Positions 7,468 through 16,700 of a stretch of 43,002 nucleotides of DNA are shown one piece after another (the stretch's first letter is position 1; each line of letters starts with the position of its first letter). Made by a program: the position numbers and the translations under genes. The notes beneath the pieces are model-generated. The model saw nothing but the letters and a program-made list of their open reading frames with translations, was not told the origin of the DNA and did not search any database. The stretch is from JANMAT01 sp031359995 (GTDB lineage Bacteria; Actinomycetota; Acidimicrobiia; Acidimicrobiales; Ilumatobacteraceae): positions 1 to 43,002 of the forward strand of contig JANMAT010000189.1 of assembly GCA_031359995.1 (NCBI GenBank), written 5' to 3'.

Positions 7468-9498
7468 CTACCCAGCGTGGCGAACCGTCACGGCGAAACC
7501 CGACAGGATGGGCATGCCGTTGCGTACGTCGACCTCGGCGGGCGAGGTGAGCACGTTCACGTTCGTGGTCGCGAACGCGTGGGGCAACGAGACCACGCCG
7601 GGCGTCATCACGTCGGTCACCTGCACGACGGCCGTGCACGAACCGTGAGCCGTGCTGATGGTGGCGGGGGCGCCGTCGCGCAGCGACAGGCGGTAGGCGT
7701 CGGCGGGGTGCACGAGCAGCGTGGGCTCCACCGGGGCGAGCGTGGTCGTGAAGGAGTTGTACTGCTTCGGGGTGCGCCTGTTCACCAGCACCAGCCGGTC
7801 GGGCGGCGGTAGGGCTGCCAGCCACGCCTGCTCGAACTGCTCCACCAGCTCCGCGGGCGCCAGGTCGAGGGGCCGGGGTAGGCGCGCCGGCATCATCCAA
7901 CCGGGCGTCAGCACGTCGTCGCGGACGCCGTAGGGCTCGGCCCGCACCTCGGCCCACGGTCGCCGGGCGGCCCGGGCCAGCGCGCCCGCCACCAGCTCGT
8001 CGTCGAGCTGGCGGTCGGCGAGCTGGGCGTCGACGCGGCTGCTGCCGAACAAGGGCAGACCGAGCCGGCGCGACAGCTCGGCGAACACCCACCACTGGGG
8101 CCGGCGCTGCCCGACCGGTTCGACGACCGCGGGCGACCAGCGCAGGAACGGCACCGCCTGGAGGTACCCGCTGAGCACGTCACCGCGTTCGAGATGGTCG
8201 GCCATGGGCAGCACGTGGGTGGCCTGTTCGGCCGTGGCCGTGCGGTGGGCGTCGATCACCACGAGCAGGTCGAGCGCCGCCAGCGCGGCGCGCACGCGGT
8301 CGGTGTCGGGCACGGCCATGGCCGGGTTGCCCACCCGCACGATGAGGGCGCGTACGTGGCCGGCTTCGATCTGGTCGGGCAGCGCCGCGCACGGCATCTC
8401 GCCCGTGACGATGCGGGGCAGATCGGGTCGGCTGACGGGGCCGGGCAGCCGATCGCCGCGGCCGCCGGGCAGGGCGTCCTCGATGGGGCGGAGGAAGCCC
8501 GGGTTGAAGCGGGCGCCACCGGGCCGGTCGAGGCTGCCCGTGACGGCCGACAGGGCCCACACGAGCCATTCGGTGAGGTTGGCCGAGCGCCCCATCGACA
8601 CGCCCGTGCCGGTCTCGATGGCCACCCGGCCGGCCGTCGTCACCATGGCGGCCAGCGCGTCGAGCGTGGCGGGCTCGACGCCACAGGTCGCGGCGGCGCG
8701 ATCGAGGTCGTAGGGGTCGACCAGGCGGGTCAGGCGGGCCACGCTGTCGGCGGCGGCGCAGGCGGCCAGGAAGGCGCGGTCGGGGCCGGTGCGCAGCACG
8801 TGACGCACCAGGTAGGCCAGCAGCGCCGGGTCGGTGCCGGGTCGGGGTGCCACGTGCAGGTCGGCGTGGTGGGCCGTCTCGCTGCGACGGGGATCGACCA
8901 CCACCAGCCGGGCACCGCGGTCGCGCAGGGCCCGCAGGTGGCCGAGCGGGTTCGGCATCATCACGCCGTGGCCGTGGGACACCACCGTGTTCACGCCGAT
9001 GGCGATGAGCAGCGTGCAGGCGTCGAGGTCGGGGTGGAACGGCAGCTGCACGCCGGCGACCAGCTCGGGCACCAGGAACTTGCCCGCGCAGTCGACGCTG
9101 AGCGCGCTGTAGTTCTGCTCGGTGCCGAGGGAGCGGAAGAAGCCGTGGGCCATGGCGTAGCCGCTCGGGTCGAGCGGCCCGCCGGTGCCGGTGTAGTGGG
9201 CGACGGACTGCGGGCCGTGCGTGTCGAGCAGGTCGCGCAGGCGCGCCGCGATGTCGTCGAGGGCGTCGTCCCACGACGTGGGCACCAGCTCGCCGCCGCG
9301 TCGCACGAGCGGCACGTCGAGCCGGTCGGGATGGTGGTGGAACTCGGGGGCGTGGCGACCGAACGCGCAGGTGTAGCCGAGCGACCAGGGGTCGTCGGGG
9401 TCGCCCATGATCTTCACGACCCGGTCGCCGTCGAGCTCGACCAGGGTGCCGCACCCCACCGCACACACGCGGCACGTGGTGGGCACGGTGCGGGTCAT
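7468..9498 (-). CDS. Molybdopterin-dependent oxidoreductase with [4Fe-4S] cluster
   Basis: A 676-residue member of the DMSO reductase/formate dehydrogenase superfamily. The N terminus binds a [4Fe-4S] cluster through Cys9, Cys12, Cys16 and Cys44 (CRVCAVGC ... TCAFGRH). Bis-MGD domains follow; IAIGVNTVVSHGH, VVVDPRRSETAHHADLH and the C-terminal dinucleotide-binding part (VLVNRRTPKQYNSF, SLPHAFATTNVNVL) match the superfamily. Cys137 in SVDCAGKF sits near the position of the metal-binding (seleno)cysteine of formate dehydrogenases and may ligate Mo or W. There is no Tat signal, so it is cytoplasmic. No partner electron-transfer subunit is adjacent. It starts 2 bases after the amidohydrolase stop. 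The substrate is not decided by sequence. Confidence 0.85.
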   Translation of the reverse strand: MTRTVPTTCRVCAVGCGTLVELDGDRVVKIMGDPDDPWSLGYTCAFGRHAPEFHHHPDRLDVPLVRRGGELVPTSWDDALDDIAARLRDLLDTHGPQSVAHYTGTGGPLDPSGYAMAHGFFRSLGTEQNYSALSVDCAGKFLVPELVAGVQLPFHPDLDACTLLIAIGVNTVVSHGHGVMMPNPLGHLRALRDRGARLVVVDPRRSETAHHADLHVAPRPGTDPALLAYLVRHVLRTGPDRAFLAACAAADSVARLTRLVDPYDLDRAAATCGVEPATLDALAAMVTTAGRVAIETGTGVSMGRSANLTEWLVWALSAVTGSLDRPGGARFNPGFLRPIEDALPGGRGDRLPGPVSRPDLPRIVTGEMPCAALPDQIEAGHVRALIVRVGNPAMAVPDTDRVRAALAALDLLVVIDAHRTATAEQATHVLPMADHLERGDVLSGYLQAVPFLRWSPAVVEPVGQRRPQWWVFAELSRRLGLPLFGSSRVDAQLADRQLDDELVAGALARAARRPWAEVRAEPYGVRDDVLTPGWMMPARLPRPLDLAPAELVEQFEQAWLAALPPPDRLVLVNRRTPKQYNSFTTTLAPVEPTLLVHPADAYRLSLRDGAPATISTAHGSCTAVVQVTDVMTPGVVSLPHAFATTNVNVLTSPAEVDVRNGMPILSGFAVTVRHAG

Positions 9499-9500
9499 GG

Positions 9501-11240
9501 TCAGGCCGGCGCGGTCGCCGCGCCGCGCTGCAGACCGCCGGGTCGCTCGCCGGTGAGCTCACCGTGCTCGGCCACCGTGACGCCCCGCTTGATGGTGGCC
9601 ACGTAGCCCGATGCCGATTGCAGCAGACGGGTGCCGCCGGCGGGCAGGTCGGCCACGAGGTGGGGTGGGCGCAGCGCGAGCTTGTCGTGGTCGATGATGT
9701 TCAGGTCGGCCAGGTAGCCGGGTGCCACCACGCCGCGGTCGAGCCAACCGACGTGGGCGGCGGTGCGCTGCGTCTGCTGGTGCACGATGAACTCCACGCC
9801 GAGCTTCTCACCCCGGGTGCGGTCACGCGTCCAGAAGGCCAGCGCCGTGGTCGGGAAGGTGGCGTCGGAGATGGCGTTGCAGTGGGCGCCGGCGTCGGAC
9901 AGGCCCAGGATCGAGTGGGGCGAGGTGATCATCTCGCGCACGTCGTCGAGGTTGCCGTTGGCGTAGTTCATGAGCGGCAGGTACAGCAGGCGCGTGCCGC
10001 CATCGTCGAGCAGCATGTCGTAGAGCACGTCGCGCGGGTCGCGGCCGGTGGCGCGGGCGATGCCGGCGACGCTCTGCTCGGGCGTGGGCTCGTAGTTCGG
10101 CGGATCGGTGAGCGGGTACATGCGGTCGAACCCGCCGTGGATGAGGGCGGGGAAGTCGGCGACCCGCACCTGGGCGTGCTCGGCCAGCAGTCGGGCCCGC
10201 ACCGAGGGGTCGCGCAGCGCGGCCATGCGCTCGGTGAAGGGCAGCGCGTGCAGCGGGCGGTAGCTCGGGCAGCGCAGCAGCGGATGAGCGGTGACGCTCA
10301 GGCCGAGCAGCACACCGATGGGGCGCACGCCAACCTGGGCGCGGGCGGTGGCGCCGGCGGCGTTCCACTCGGCGATGCCGGCCAGCAGCTCGCGGAAGCG
10401 GTTCGGCGTGCGGTCGTTCTGCTGCACCGTGAAGCTCATGGGCCGGCCGAGCTCGAGGGCGATGCGCTTCAGCAGCGCCAGTTCGGAGGCGACCAGTTCG
10501 TCGTCGGGCGACTGGTAGGCGTCGGAGATGAGCTGCACCACGCCCGTGCCGGCCCGGCGCAGCGCCGAGGCGATGCCGAGGACCTCGTCGGTCGACGCGT
10601 TGAGCGTGCCGATCTGCTCGCCCAGGCTCGTGCGGTGCACCCACGTGCGCGATGTGGTGAAACCGAGGGCACCGGCTCGCACCGCCGACTCGGCCAATGC
10701 CGACATGGTGGCGATCTCGTCGGCCGAGGCGACCTGGCTGTTGTCGGCCCCCCGCTCACCCATCACGTAGGTGCGCAGCGCGGCGTGGGGCACCTGGGTG
10801 CCGATGTCGAGCGGCCAGCGCATGCGGTCGAGCACGTCGAGGTACTCCTCGAAGCTCTCCCACCCCCACGTCATCCCCTCGTTGAGGGCGGTGCCGGGGA
10901 TGTCTTCGACGCCTTCGAGGAGCGAGATGAGCCAGCCGTGCTTGTCGGGCCGGGCCGGGGCGAAGCCCACGCCGCAGTTGCCCATGAGCAGCGAGGTGAC
11001 GCCGTTGGTGGACGATGGCGCCATGTCGGGGTCCCACGTGGCCTGGCCGTCGTAGTGGGTGTGGATGTCGACCCAGCCCGGTGTGACCAGCATGCCGTCG
11101 GCGTCGATGGTGCGGTGGGCGGTGCCCACGTCGTCACCCACCGCCACGATGCGCCCGTCGGTGACCGCAAGGTCGGCTCGGCGCGCCGGAGCGCCCGTAC
11201 CGTCGACCACGGTGCCGTTCCTGATGATGAGATCGGCCAT
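9501..11240 (-). CDS. N-acyl-D-amino-acid deacylase-family amidohydrolase
   Basis: A 579-residue metal-dependent hydrolase. It begins MADLIIRNGTVVDGTG, the standard opening of D-aminoacylase/dihydroorotase-like enzymes. Metal ligands include VDIHTHYD (His60, His62) and Cys89 in GNCGVGFAP, the Cys typical of D-aminoacylases. Near the C terminus, GLSDAGAHCN supplies the catalytic Asp region. Three possible starts exist upstream to 11291; I prefer 11240 because homology begins there and GGGGCAG lies just before it. It is the first gene of a minus-strand run with the molybdoenzyme and sulfurtransferase. It probably removes acyl groups from an N-acyl amino acid or related amide; the exact substrate is unknown. 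Confidence 0.85.
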   Translation of the reverse strand: MADLIIRNGTVVDGTGAPARRADLAVTDGRIVAVGDDVGTAHRTIDADGMLVTPGWVDIHTHYDGQATWDPDMAPSSTNGVTSLLMGNCGVGFAPARPDKHGWLISLLEGVEDIPGTALNEGMTWGWESFEEYLDVLDRMRWPLDIGTQVPHAALRTYVMGERGADNSQVASADEIATMSALAESAVRAGALGFTTSRTWVHRTSLGEQIGTLNASTDEVLGIASALRRAGTGVVQLISDAYQSPDDELVASELALLKRIALELGRPMSFTVQQNDRTPNRFRELLAGIAEWNAAGATARAQVGVRPIGVLLGLSVTAHPLLRCPSYRPLHALPFTERMAALRDPSVRARLLAEHAQVRVADFPALIHGGFDRMYPLTDPPNYEPTPEQSVAGIARATGRDPRDVLYDMLLDDGGTRLLYLPLMNYANGNLDDVREMITSPHSILGLSDAGAHCNAISDATFPTTALAFWTRDRTRGEKLGVEFIVHQQTQRTAAHVGWLDRGVVAPGYLADLNIIDHDKLALRPPHLVADLPAGGTRLLQSASGYVATIKRGVTVAEHGELTGERPGGLQRGAATAPA

Positions 11241-11310
11241 CGCTGCCCCCAGTGACCCCGTCGTGCCCATGCCGGCACGCACACCGGGCATGGTACCGGC
11301 GCGACCCTGG

Positions 11311-11341
11311 TTGCGGTAGCGCTTCTAAACGCGCATAGAAT
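11311..11341 (+). promoter_or_regulatory. Candidate promoter of the Rieske oxygenase gene
   Basis: TTGCGG (11311-11316) and TAGAAT (11336-11341) with a 19-base spacer lie 30 bases before the ATG at 11371, in a locally AT-richer patch (CTAAAC, ATAGAATTT) unusual for this window. The spacer is slightly long. A purine-rich stretch GAGGACAGGGGG follows as a possible ribosome binding region. Confidence 0.4.
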
Positions 11342-11370
11342 TTGCCGGTCCGAGGACAGGGGGCCCGCGA

Positions 11371-12537
11371 ATGCGACACGAGCGGCAAGTGGAGCTCTTG
11401 CACCGTCTGCACGGGGCCGACGTGCCCCGGCCGGGGCCGCTCGGTACGGCCAGCATGCACAACCCCGCCAGCGCCTACACCGCGCCCGAGCGGTTCGAGG
11501 CCGAGATGCGGGCGCTGTTCGGTGCGCTGCCCCAGCTCGCCGGGCTCTCGTGCGAGGCCCGCCACCCGGGGGCGTACTTCACCACCACGATCGGCCGCGT
11601 GCCGGTGATGGTCGTGCGCCAGGACGACGGCTCGGTGCAGGCGTTCGTGAACGCCTGCCGCCACCGCGGCGCCACCGTCCTGCGCGACGCCATGGGCGAC
11701 GGTCTGCGCCGCATCGCCTGCCCGTACCACGCGTGGACCTACGGGCTCGACGGGTGCCTGCGCAGCTTCCCGGGCGCCGAGGCCGGCTTCGACGACATCG
11801 ACAAGGCCACCCACGGGCTGGTGGAGCTACCGGTGGCCGAGGGCCACGGGCTGGTGTTCGTTCGACCGGTGCCCGGTGGCGAGCGCTTCACGATCGACGA
11901 GGCGCTGCACGGCGCCCAGGAGGAACTGGCCGACTACGACCTCGGCAACTACGTGCACGTCGACACGCGACGCCACGAGTGGGACATGAACTGGAAGCTC
12001 GTGATGGACACCTTCACCGAGCCCTACCACATCCCCTGGTTGCACAAGGACTCGATCGCGCCGTACTACCTGTTCGACCGGTGGATCTTCGACACCTACG
12101 GGCCATACCCGCGCTTCATCGGCACCCGCAAGAGCGTGGCCGACGAGTTCGAGAAGCCGAACGAGGACGACTGGTCGCTGCTGCCCCACGGCACCATCCA
12201 GTACCTGCTCATCCCGAACGCGATCCTCGTGCACCAGGTGGATCACATCGAGCTGTGGCGGCTCGTGCCGGTGGCCGCCGATCGCACCATCTGCGTCACG
12301 TCGATCTATGGCCCGGGTCCCACGCTCACCGAGAAGGCGCACCGCTACTTCGTCAAGAACCTCGACGTGCTCCTGGGCGTCACCAACGTCGAGGACTTCC
12401 CGGCCCAGGAGGGCGTGCAGCGCAACCTTGCGTCGGGCGCGCTCCCCGAGGTGGTCTACGGGAAGATGGAGCCGGCGCTCGTGCACTACCACACGGCCGT
12501 CAACAAGTTCCTCGCCGACGCCGGCGAGCTCGCGTGA
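11371..12537 (+). CDS. Rieske aromatic ring-hydroxylating oxygenase, alpha subunit
   Basis: A 388-residue catalytic subunit of a Rieske non-heme iron oxygenase, which adds one or two oxygens to an aromatic or related substrate using electrons from a separate reductase. The [2Fe-2S] Rieske site is CRHRG (Cys96, His98) with CPYHAWTY (Cys117, His120). The mononuclear iron ligands are His220 and His225 in YHIPWLH and probably Asp342 in NVEDFPAQE; Asp213 is the usual bridging Asp to the neighbouring subunit's Rieske centre. No beta subunit, ferredoxin or reductase gene is adjacent, so it may be an alpha-only (homotrimeric) type using a remote reductase. It is divergent from the amidohydrolase gene. 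The substrate is unknown. Confidence 0.9.
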   Translation: MRHERQVELLHRLHGADVPRPGPLGTASMHNPASAYTAPERFEAEMRALFGALPQLAGLSCEARHPGAYFTTTIGRVPVMVVRQDDGSVQAFVNACRHRGATVLRDAMGDGLRRIACPYHAWTYGLDGCLRSFPGAEAGFDDIDKATHGLVELPVAEGHGLVFVRPVPGGERFTIDEALHGAQEELADYDLGNYVHVDTRRHEWDMNWKLVMDTFTEPYHIPWLHKDSIAPYYLFDRWIFDTYGPYPRFIGTRKSVADEFEKPNEDDWSLLPHGTIQYLLIPNAILVHQVDHIELWRLVPVAADRTICVTSIYGPGPTLTEKAHRYFVKNLDVLLGVTNVEDFPAQEGVQRNLASGALPEVVYGKMEPALVHYHTAVNKFLADAGELA

Positions 12538-12669
12538 CGCTCGGGCCGTGACCCCTCGGACGTCGACCGTCTGGCGCGGCCCCGCCGGCCGGGTTCGTCG
12601 TAGGTGACGGGATCGATCCGGCCACCGACCTCGCCACCCTGACGCGCACCGTTCGCGCGAGGATGCGAC

Positions 12670-13704
12670 ATGTACCGCATTCGGGTCCTCGTGGCCGCCG
12701 CCCTCCTGCTGGCCGCGTGTGGCTCGTCGAGCGGGCCGCGGGCCGTGCCGTCCACCGTCGTGGCCACCACGGTGGCGCCGTCGAGCACCGCCGCACTCGC
12801 CAGCAGCACGGCGCCCGCCAGTACGACGTCGGTGCCCGCCACCACGCTCGCCGCGTCGTCGACCACGGCTCCCGCCGCGGCCGCCGTCGTCGTACCCGAG
12901 GTGCTCTGCATCGTGCCGATCGCCGACCGCTCCGATCCCAACCCTGACGACGCAGTCTGGTTCTCGTACACGAACCAGGGCACCGTGCCCGTCGCCGTGC
13001 CGCTCGGGCCGAGGAACTTCCTCGTGAACCCACCCGACTTCGACGGCCCGCTCGTGCCCACCGTCTTCGCTCCCGGTCACGTCGTCGCCGCCTTCGCCAC
13101 CGCTCAGCACAGCAACGGCGCGCCGGTGGCCTGGACGGTCGTCGGGAGCGACGGGGTGGCCCGCACGGCGGCGGCCACGGCGGCGACGCCGGACTGTCAG
13201 GACACCGCGCTGGCCTCGCTCCAGGCCCAGGACACTCGCGTGGCGAGGTTGGTGGCCGTCACCGCGAAAGCACTGCCGGAGGGTGCCGCCACCCCCACCG
13301 GCGTCGAGGTCACGGCGACCTTCGACGTGACCGGGCTGACGAGCAGGTGCCCGGCCGGGCTCGACGCCGGTGAGCCCGTCGTGTGGGTGACCGGCCCCGG
13401 CGGCCTCAGTACGAAGGGGCCAGTGGCCCGGGGCAACGTGGGTCTGGGGACCCAGACGGACATCACCAACGGCACGACGTACCCGGGGGTCTTCGCCGCG
13501 GTCACGCTCCATGTCGTCGACCGGTGTGCGGGCGCCGGTGCGGTGAGCCAGACGTGGCCGCTCGGCGTCGGGCTGGATGCCGAGCTCAGCGGCACGGTCA
13601 GGTACTGCGTGGAGGCGCAGGGTGCCACGCTCACCGAGCATCCGTGCCCGGGGCTGCCCTTGACGGGAGGCGCCAAGTTGCACCGGGCCAACACCGTGCC
13701 GTGA
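12670..13704 (+). CDS. Putative lipoprotein with Ser/Thr/Ala-rich linker
   Basis: A 344-residue exported protein. MYRIRVLVAAALLLAACGSS is a lipoprotein signal with the acylated Cys at about residue 17. A long Ser/Thr/Ala/Pro/Val linker (about 20-75) resembles a cell-wall-spanning stalk. The remaining ~265 residues are predicted beta-rich and contain several cysteines (LCIVPIAD, DCQDTAL, SRCPAGLD, DRCAGAG, RYCVEAQ, HPCPGLP) that could form disulfides outside the cell. I do not recognise the domain. Its stop overlaps the start of the cyclase-like gene (GTGA at 13701-13704), which implies translational coupling. An in-frame frame extension across the junction does not exist; the two are separate proteins. 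Confidence 0.75.
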   Translation: MYRIRVLVAAALLLAACGSSSGPRAVPSTVVATTVAPSSTAALASSTAPASTTSVPATTLAASSTTAPAAAAVVVPEVLCIVPIADRSDPNPDDAVWFSYTNQGTVPVAVPLGPRNFLVNPPDFDGPLVPTVFAPGHVVAAFATAQHSNGAPVAWTVVGSDGVARTAAATAATPDCQDTALASLQAQDTRVARLVAVTAKALPEGAATPTGVEVTATFDVTGLTSRCPAGLDAGEPVVWVTGPGGLSTKGPVARGNVGLGTQTDITNGTTYPGVFAAVTLHVVDRCAGAGAVSQTWPLGVGLDAELSGTVRYCVEAQGATLTEHPCPGLPLTGGAKLHRANTVP

Positions 13705-16700
13705 GGCCGGACTTCGCCTCCCGGCTGGCCATCGGCTGGCTGGCCGACGCCGAGCCGGTGCCGTGGCGGGAACTGCACGGCACGGCGGTGCTGGCCGACC
13801 TGTCGGGCTTCACCGGCCTCACCGAGGCCCTCGCCGTGCGCGGTGCCGAAGGGGCCGAGGTGCTGCACCGTGCCCTCACGGTGTGCTTCGCATCGCTGCT
13901 CGAGCCGAGCGTACGGGCCGGTGGCGACATCATCGGTTTCGCGGGTGACGCCGCGCTCGTCTGGTTCGACGGCGACGGTCACCACGAGCGCGCGCTCAGC
14001 TCGGCACTGGCCATGCCGGCTCGCCTCGCCCAACTGCCGGCCGCGGTCACCGGGGGCAAGCGCCTGCGCGTGAGCGTCGGGGCCCACACGGGCACCATGA
14101 CGGCCGTGCTGGCGGGCTCCGACCAGCGCATGATGGTGCTGTGCGGCCCGGCCATGAGGACCCTCGTCGGCCTCGAATCGGCGGCGGCGCCGGGTCAGGT
14201 GCTGGTGAGCCGAGCGCTGGCCGACCGTCTCACCACCGGCTGGCGCACGGAGGCGAGCGGCCCGGGGTTCGTCGCCCGTCGACGCGGCGCCGCCCCGACC
14301 CCGCCCCCGCCCCCGGCTCCCGCGACGACCATCGCCGCGGTCGACGACCGCGGCGGCGCCGTGGAGCGCGCGGCGACGTTGCTCAGCCCGGCCGTGCGCG
14401 CGTTGATGAACGACGACGTGGCGATAGCCGATCACCGGGCCGTCTCGGTCGGGTTTCTCGCCGTTCCCGGACTCGACGAGCTCCTCGCGACCGGTGGACC
14501 GGCGGCCCTGCACGCCGCGCTCGAGCACGTGGCCGACGTGGTCTCCCACATCACCCGCGAGCTCGGGGTGTCGTGGCTCGACGTCGACTCCGGTGCCGGC
14601 GCCGTCAAGTTCCTCCTGGCCAGTGGGGCACCCCACGCGGTGGACGACGACGAGGGCCGTCTGCTCGTGGCGCTGCGGCGCATCCTCGACACGTCGGAGG
14701 TGCCGTTGCGTGCCGGCGCGCAACGGGGCCGTCTGTTCGCTGGGTCCCTCGGCGTGCCCGGGAGACGCGGCTTCACGCTGCTGGGCGACGCCGCCAACGT
14801 GGCCGCCCGCGCCCTCGGGCTGGCCGGTGAACGTGAGCTGGTCGTGGCCGACGGCCTCGGCGTGGCCACGCGTCCGACGGTGCACGCCGTCGCCCTTGGC
14901 GCCATCGAGCTGAAGAACCGGCGTGAACCGGTGGCCATGTGGCGCGTCGCCGAGGTGCACGTGCGTCACGGTGGGCCGGCGGCGGTGGCCGTCGCTGCCG
15001 GTCGGGGCGAGGAGCGGGACCGGATCGTCGGCGCGTGGAAGCGCACGGTCGATGGCGGGCCCGGACGTGAGATCGTGGTGGTGGGTGAGCCGGGCATGGG
15101 CGGCACCGAGCTGCTCGCCGAGGTGGCCGACCTCGCCGGCGGTGCGGCCAGCGTCGTGGCGCCCGACACCTACCGACAGCAGCTCCCCTACGGCACGATC
15201 GTCACGGTCGTCGAGCACCTCTGGGCGACCGCCGGGGCGCCGACCGGTCCCTCGGCGGGCGGCTCGACCAGCTCGGACGCGGTGGCTTGGCTGCTGTCGT
15301 TCGTCGCCGCGATCCCTGCAGAGATGATCGGGTGGCTCGCCGACGCCGACGCCGCGCTGCGCCAGCAGGTGCGCGCCGACGACATCGACCCCACGTCGAC
15401 GGTGCGCCGCTCGCGCCTCGCTCTCGCCGCGCTGATCGAAGCGGCCGCGCCCACGCCGTGGATCCTGGTCGTCGACGGGATCGACTCGGTCGACGACGCC
15501 TCGCGAGCGATCATCCAGCAACTGGGCGCTCGCGCCGGTGAGCGCCGGTGGCTGGTGCTGGTGGCCACTGCTGCCCGCCCCGACGCCGCCGCAGCGGCGT
15601 CCGGCGGCACGCAGGACCTCGTCGTGCTGAGCCCGCTCGACGACGCCGCCGCCACCCATCTCGTGCTCGAGATCCAGCCGCGGTTGCGCGCCGACCAGGT
15701 GGGGCGAATCGTCGCCGCGGGGAAGGGCAACCCGTTCGTGCTGCGGGAGCTGGCGCGACACCCCGACGACCCGCACCTGCCCGACACGCTCGAGCGGGCC
15801 GCGGTCGCCCAGCTCGACGCGTTGCCCACGGGCATGCGCGGGCTGGTCCGCGATGCGTCGACGTTCGGCAGCACGATCCCGCTGACGCTGGCGGCGATGG
15901 TGCTCGGGCGTCCCGAGCTCGCAGAGCCGGACTCGTGGGAGGCGGCGCGGGCGGTGCTGCGTCCCGGCCCGCCGGGCACGGTCGTCTTCCGCCACGACGC
16001 CCTCCGCGAGGCCGCCCACCGCGCCCTCCTCTTCGAGCGGCGACGCCGCCTGCACAGCGCCATCGCCGACGCCCTCGCCGGTACGCCCGATGGTGACCCG
16101 GCCGTTCTGGCGCGCCACCTGGAGGAGGCGGGGCGCACGCGGGAGGCCTTCCCGCTGGCGGCGGCGGCCGGTCGGGCCGCCCTCGCCGCCGGCGCGCTGG
16201 TGGAGGCGCACGACCTGCTGGCTCGGGCGGCCCGCATGGCCCGGATCGTCGATCGACCCGCGAGGGGTGGGCTGCTGATGGACCAGGGCGACGCGCTCCT
16301 GCGCCTCGGCGACCTGCCGGCGGCGGAACGGGCCTTCGCCGCCGCGGCGCGGGCGTTGGACGATCCACTGGACCACGGCCGCCTGTGCAGCCACCGGGCC
16401 GACGTGGCGCTGCGAGGGGCGCGGTGGCGCTCGGCGCGGACGTGGGTCCGCAAGGGCCTGACGCTCACGGCGCCGCTCGGCGATGCCGCCGCCGCGGTGC
16501 GCGTGGCGCTCCTCGTGGCCGACGTGACGGCGCTGCTGCCCCTCGCCAAGGTCGCCGAGGCCCGGCGGGTGGCCGACGATGCGCTCGCCGCCGCCCTGGT
16601 GACGGGCGACCGCTACCTCGAGGGTCGGGCCCATCAGCACCTCGAGATGGTGTGCAGCACCGTGGCCCCACTGGAGGCCCGGCGGCACGCGGAGGCGGCC

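Noticed and set aside
7468..9498. Formate dehydrogenase as a firm name for the molybdoenzyme
   Set aside because: The expected Cys/Sec-His motif and an FdhD neighbour are not seen. Only membership in the superfamily is supported.
12610..12619. GGATCGATCC palindrome before the lipoprotein gene
   Set aside because: A 10-bp palindrome built on GATC is expected by chance in a sequence of this size, and no second site supports it.
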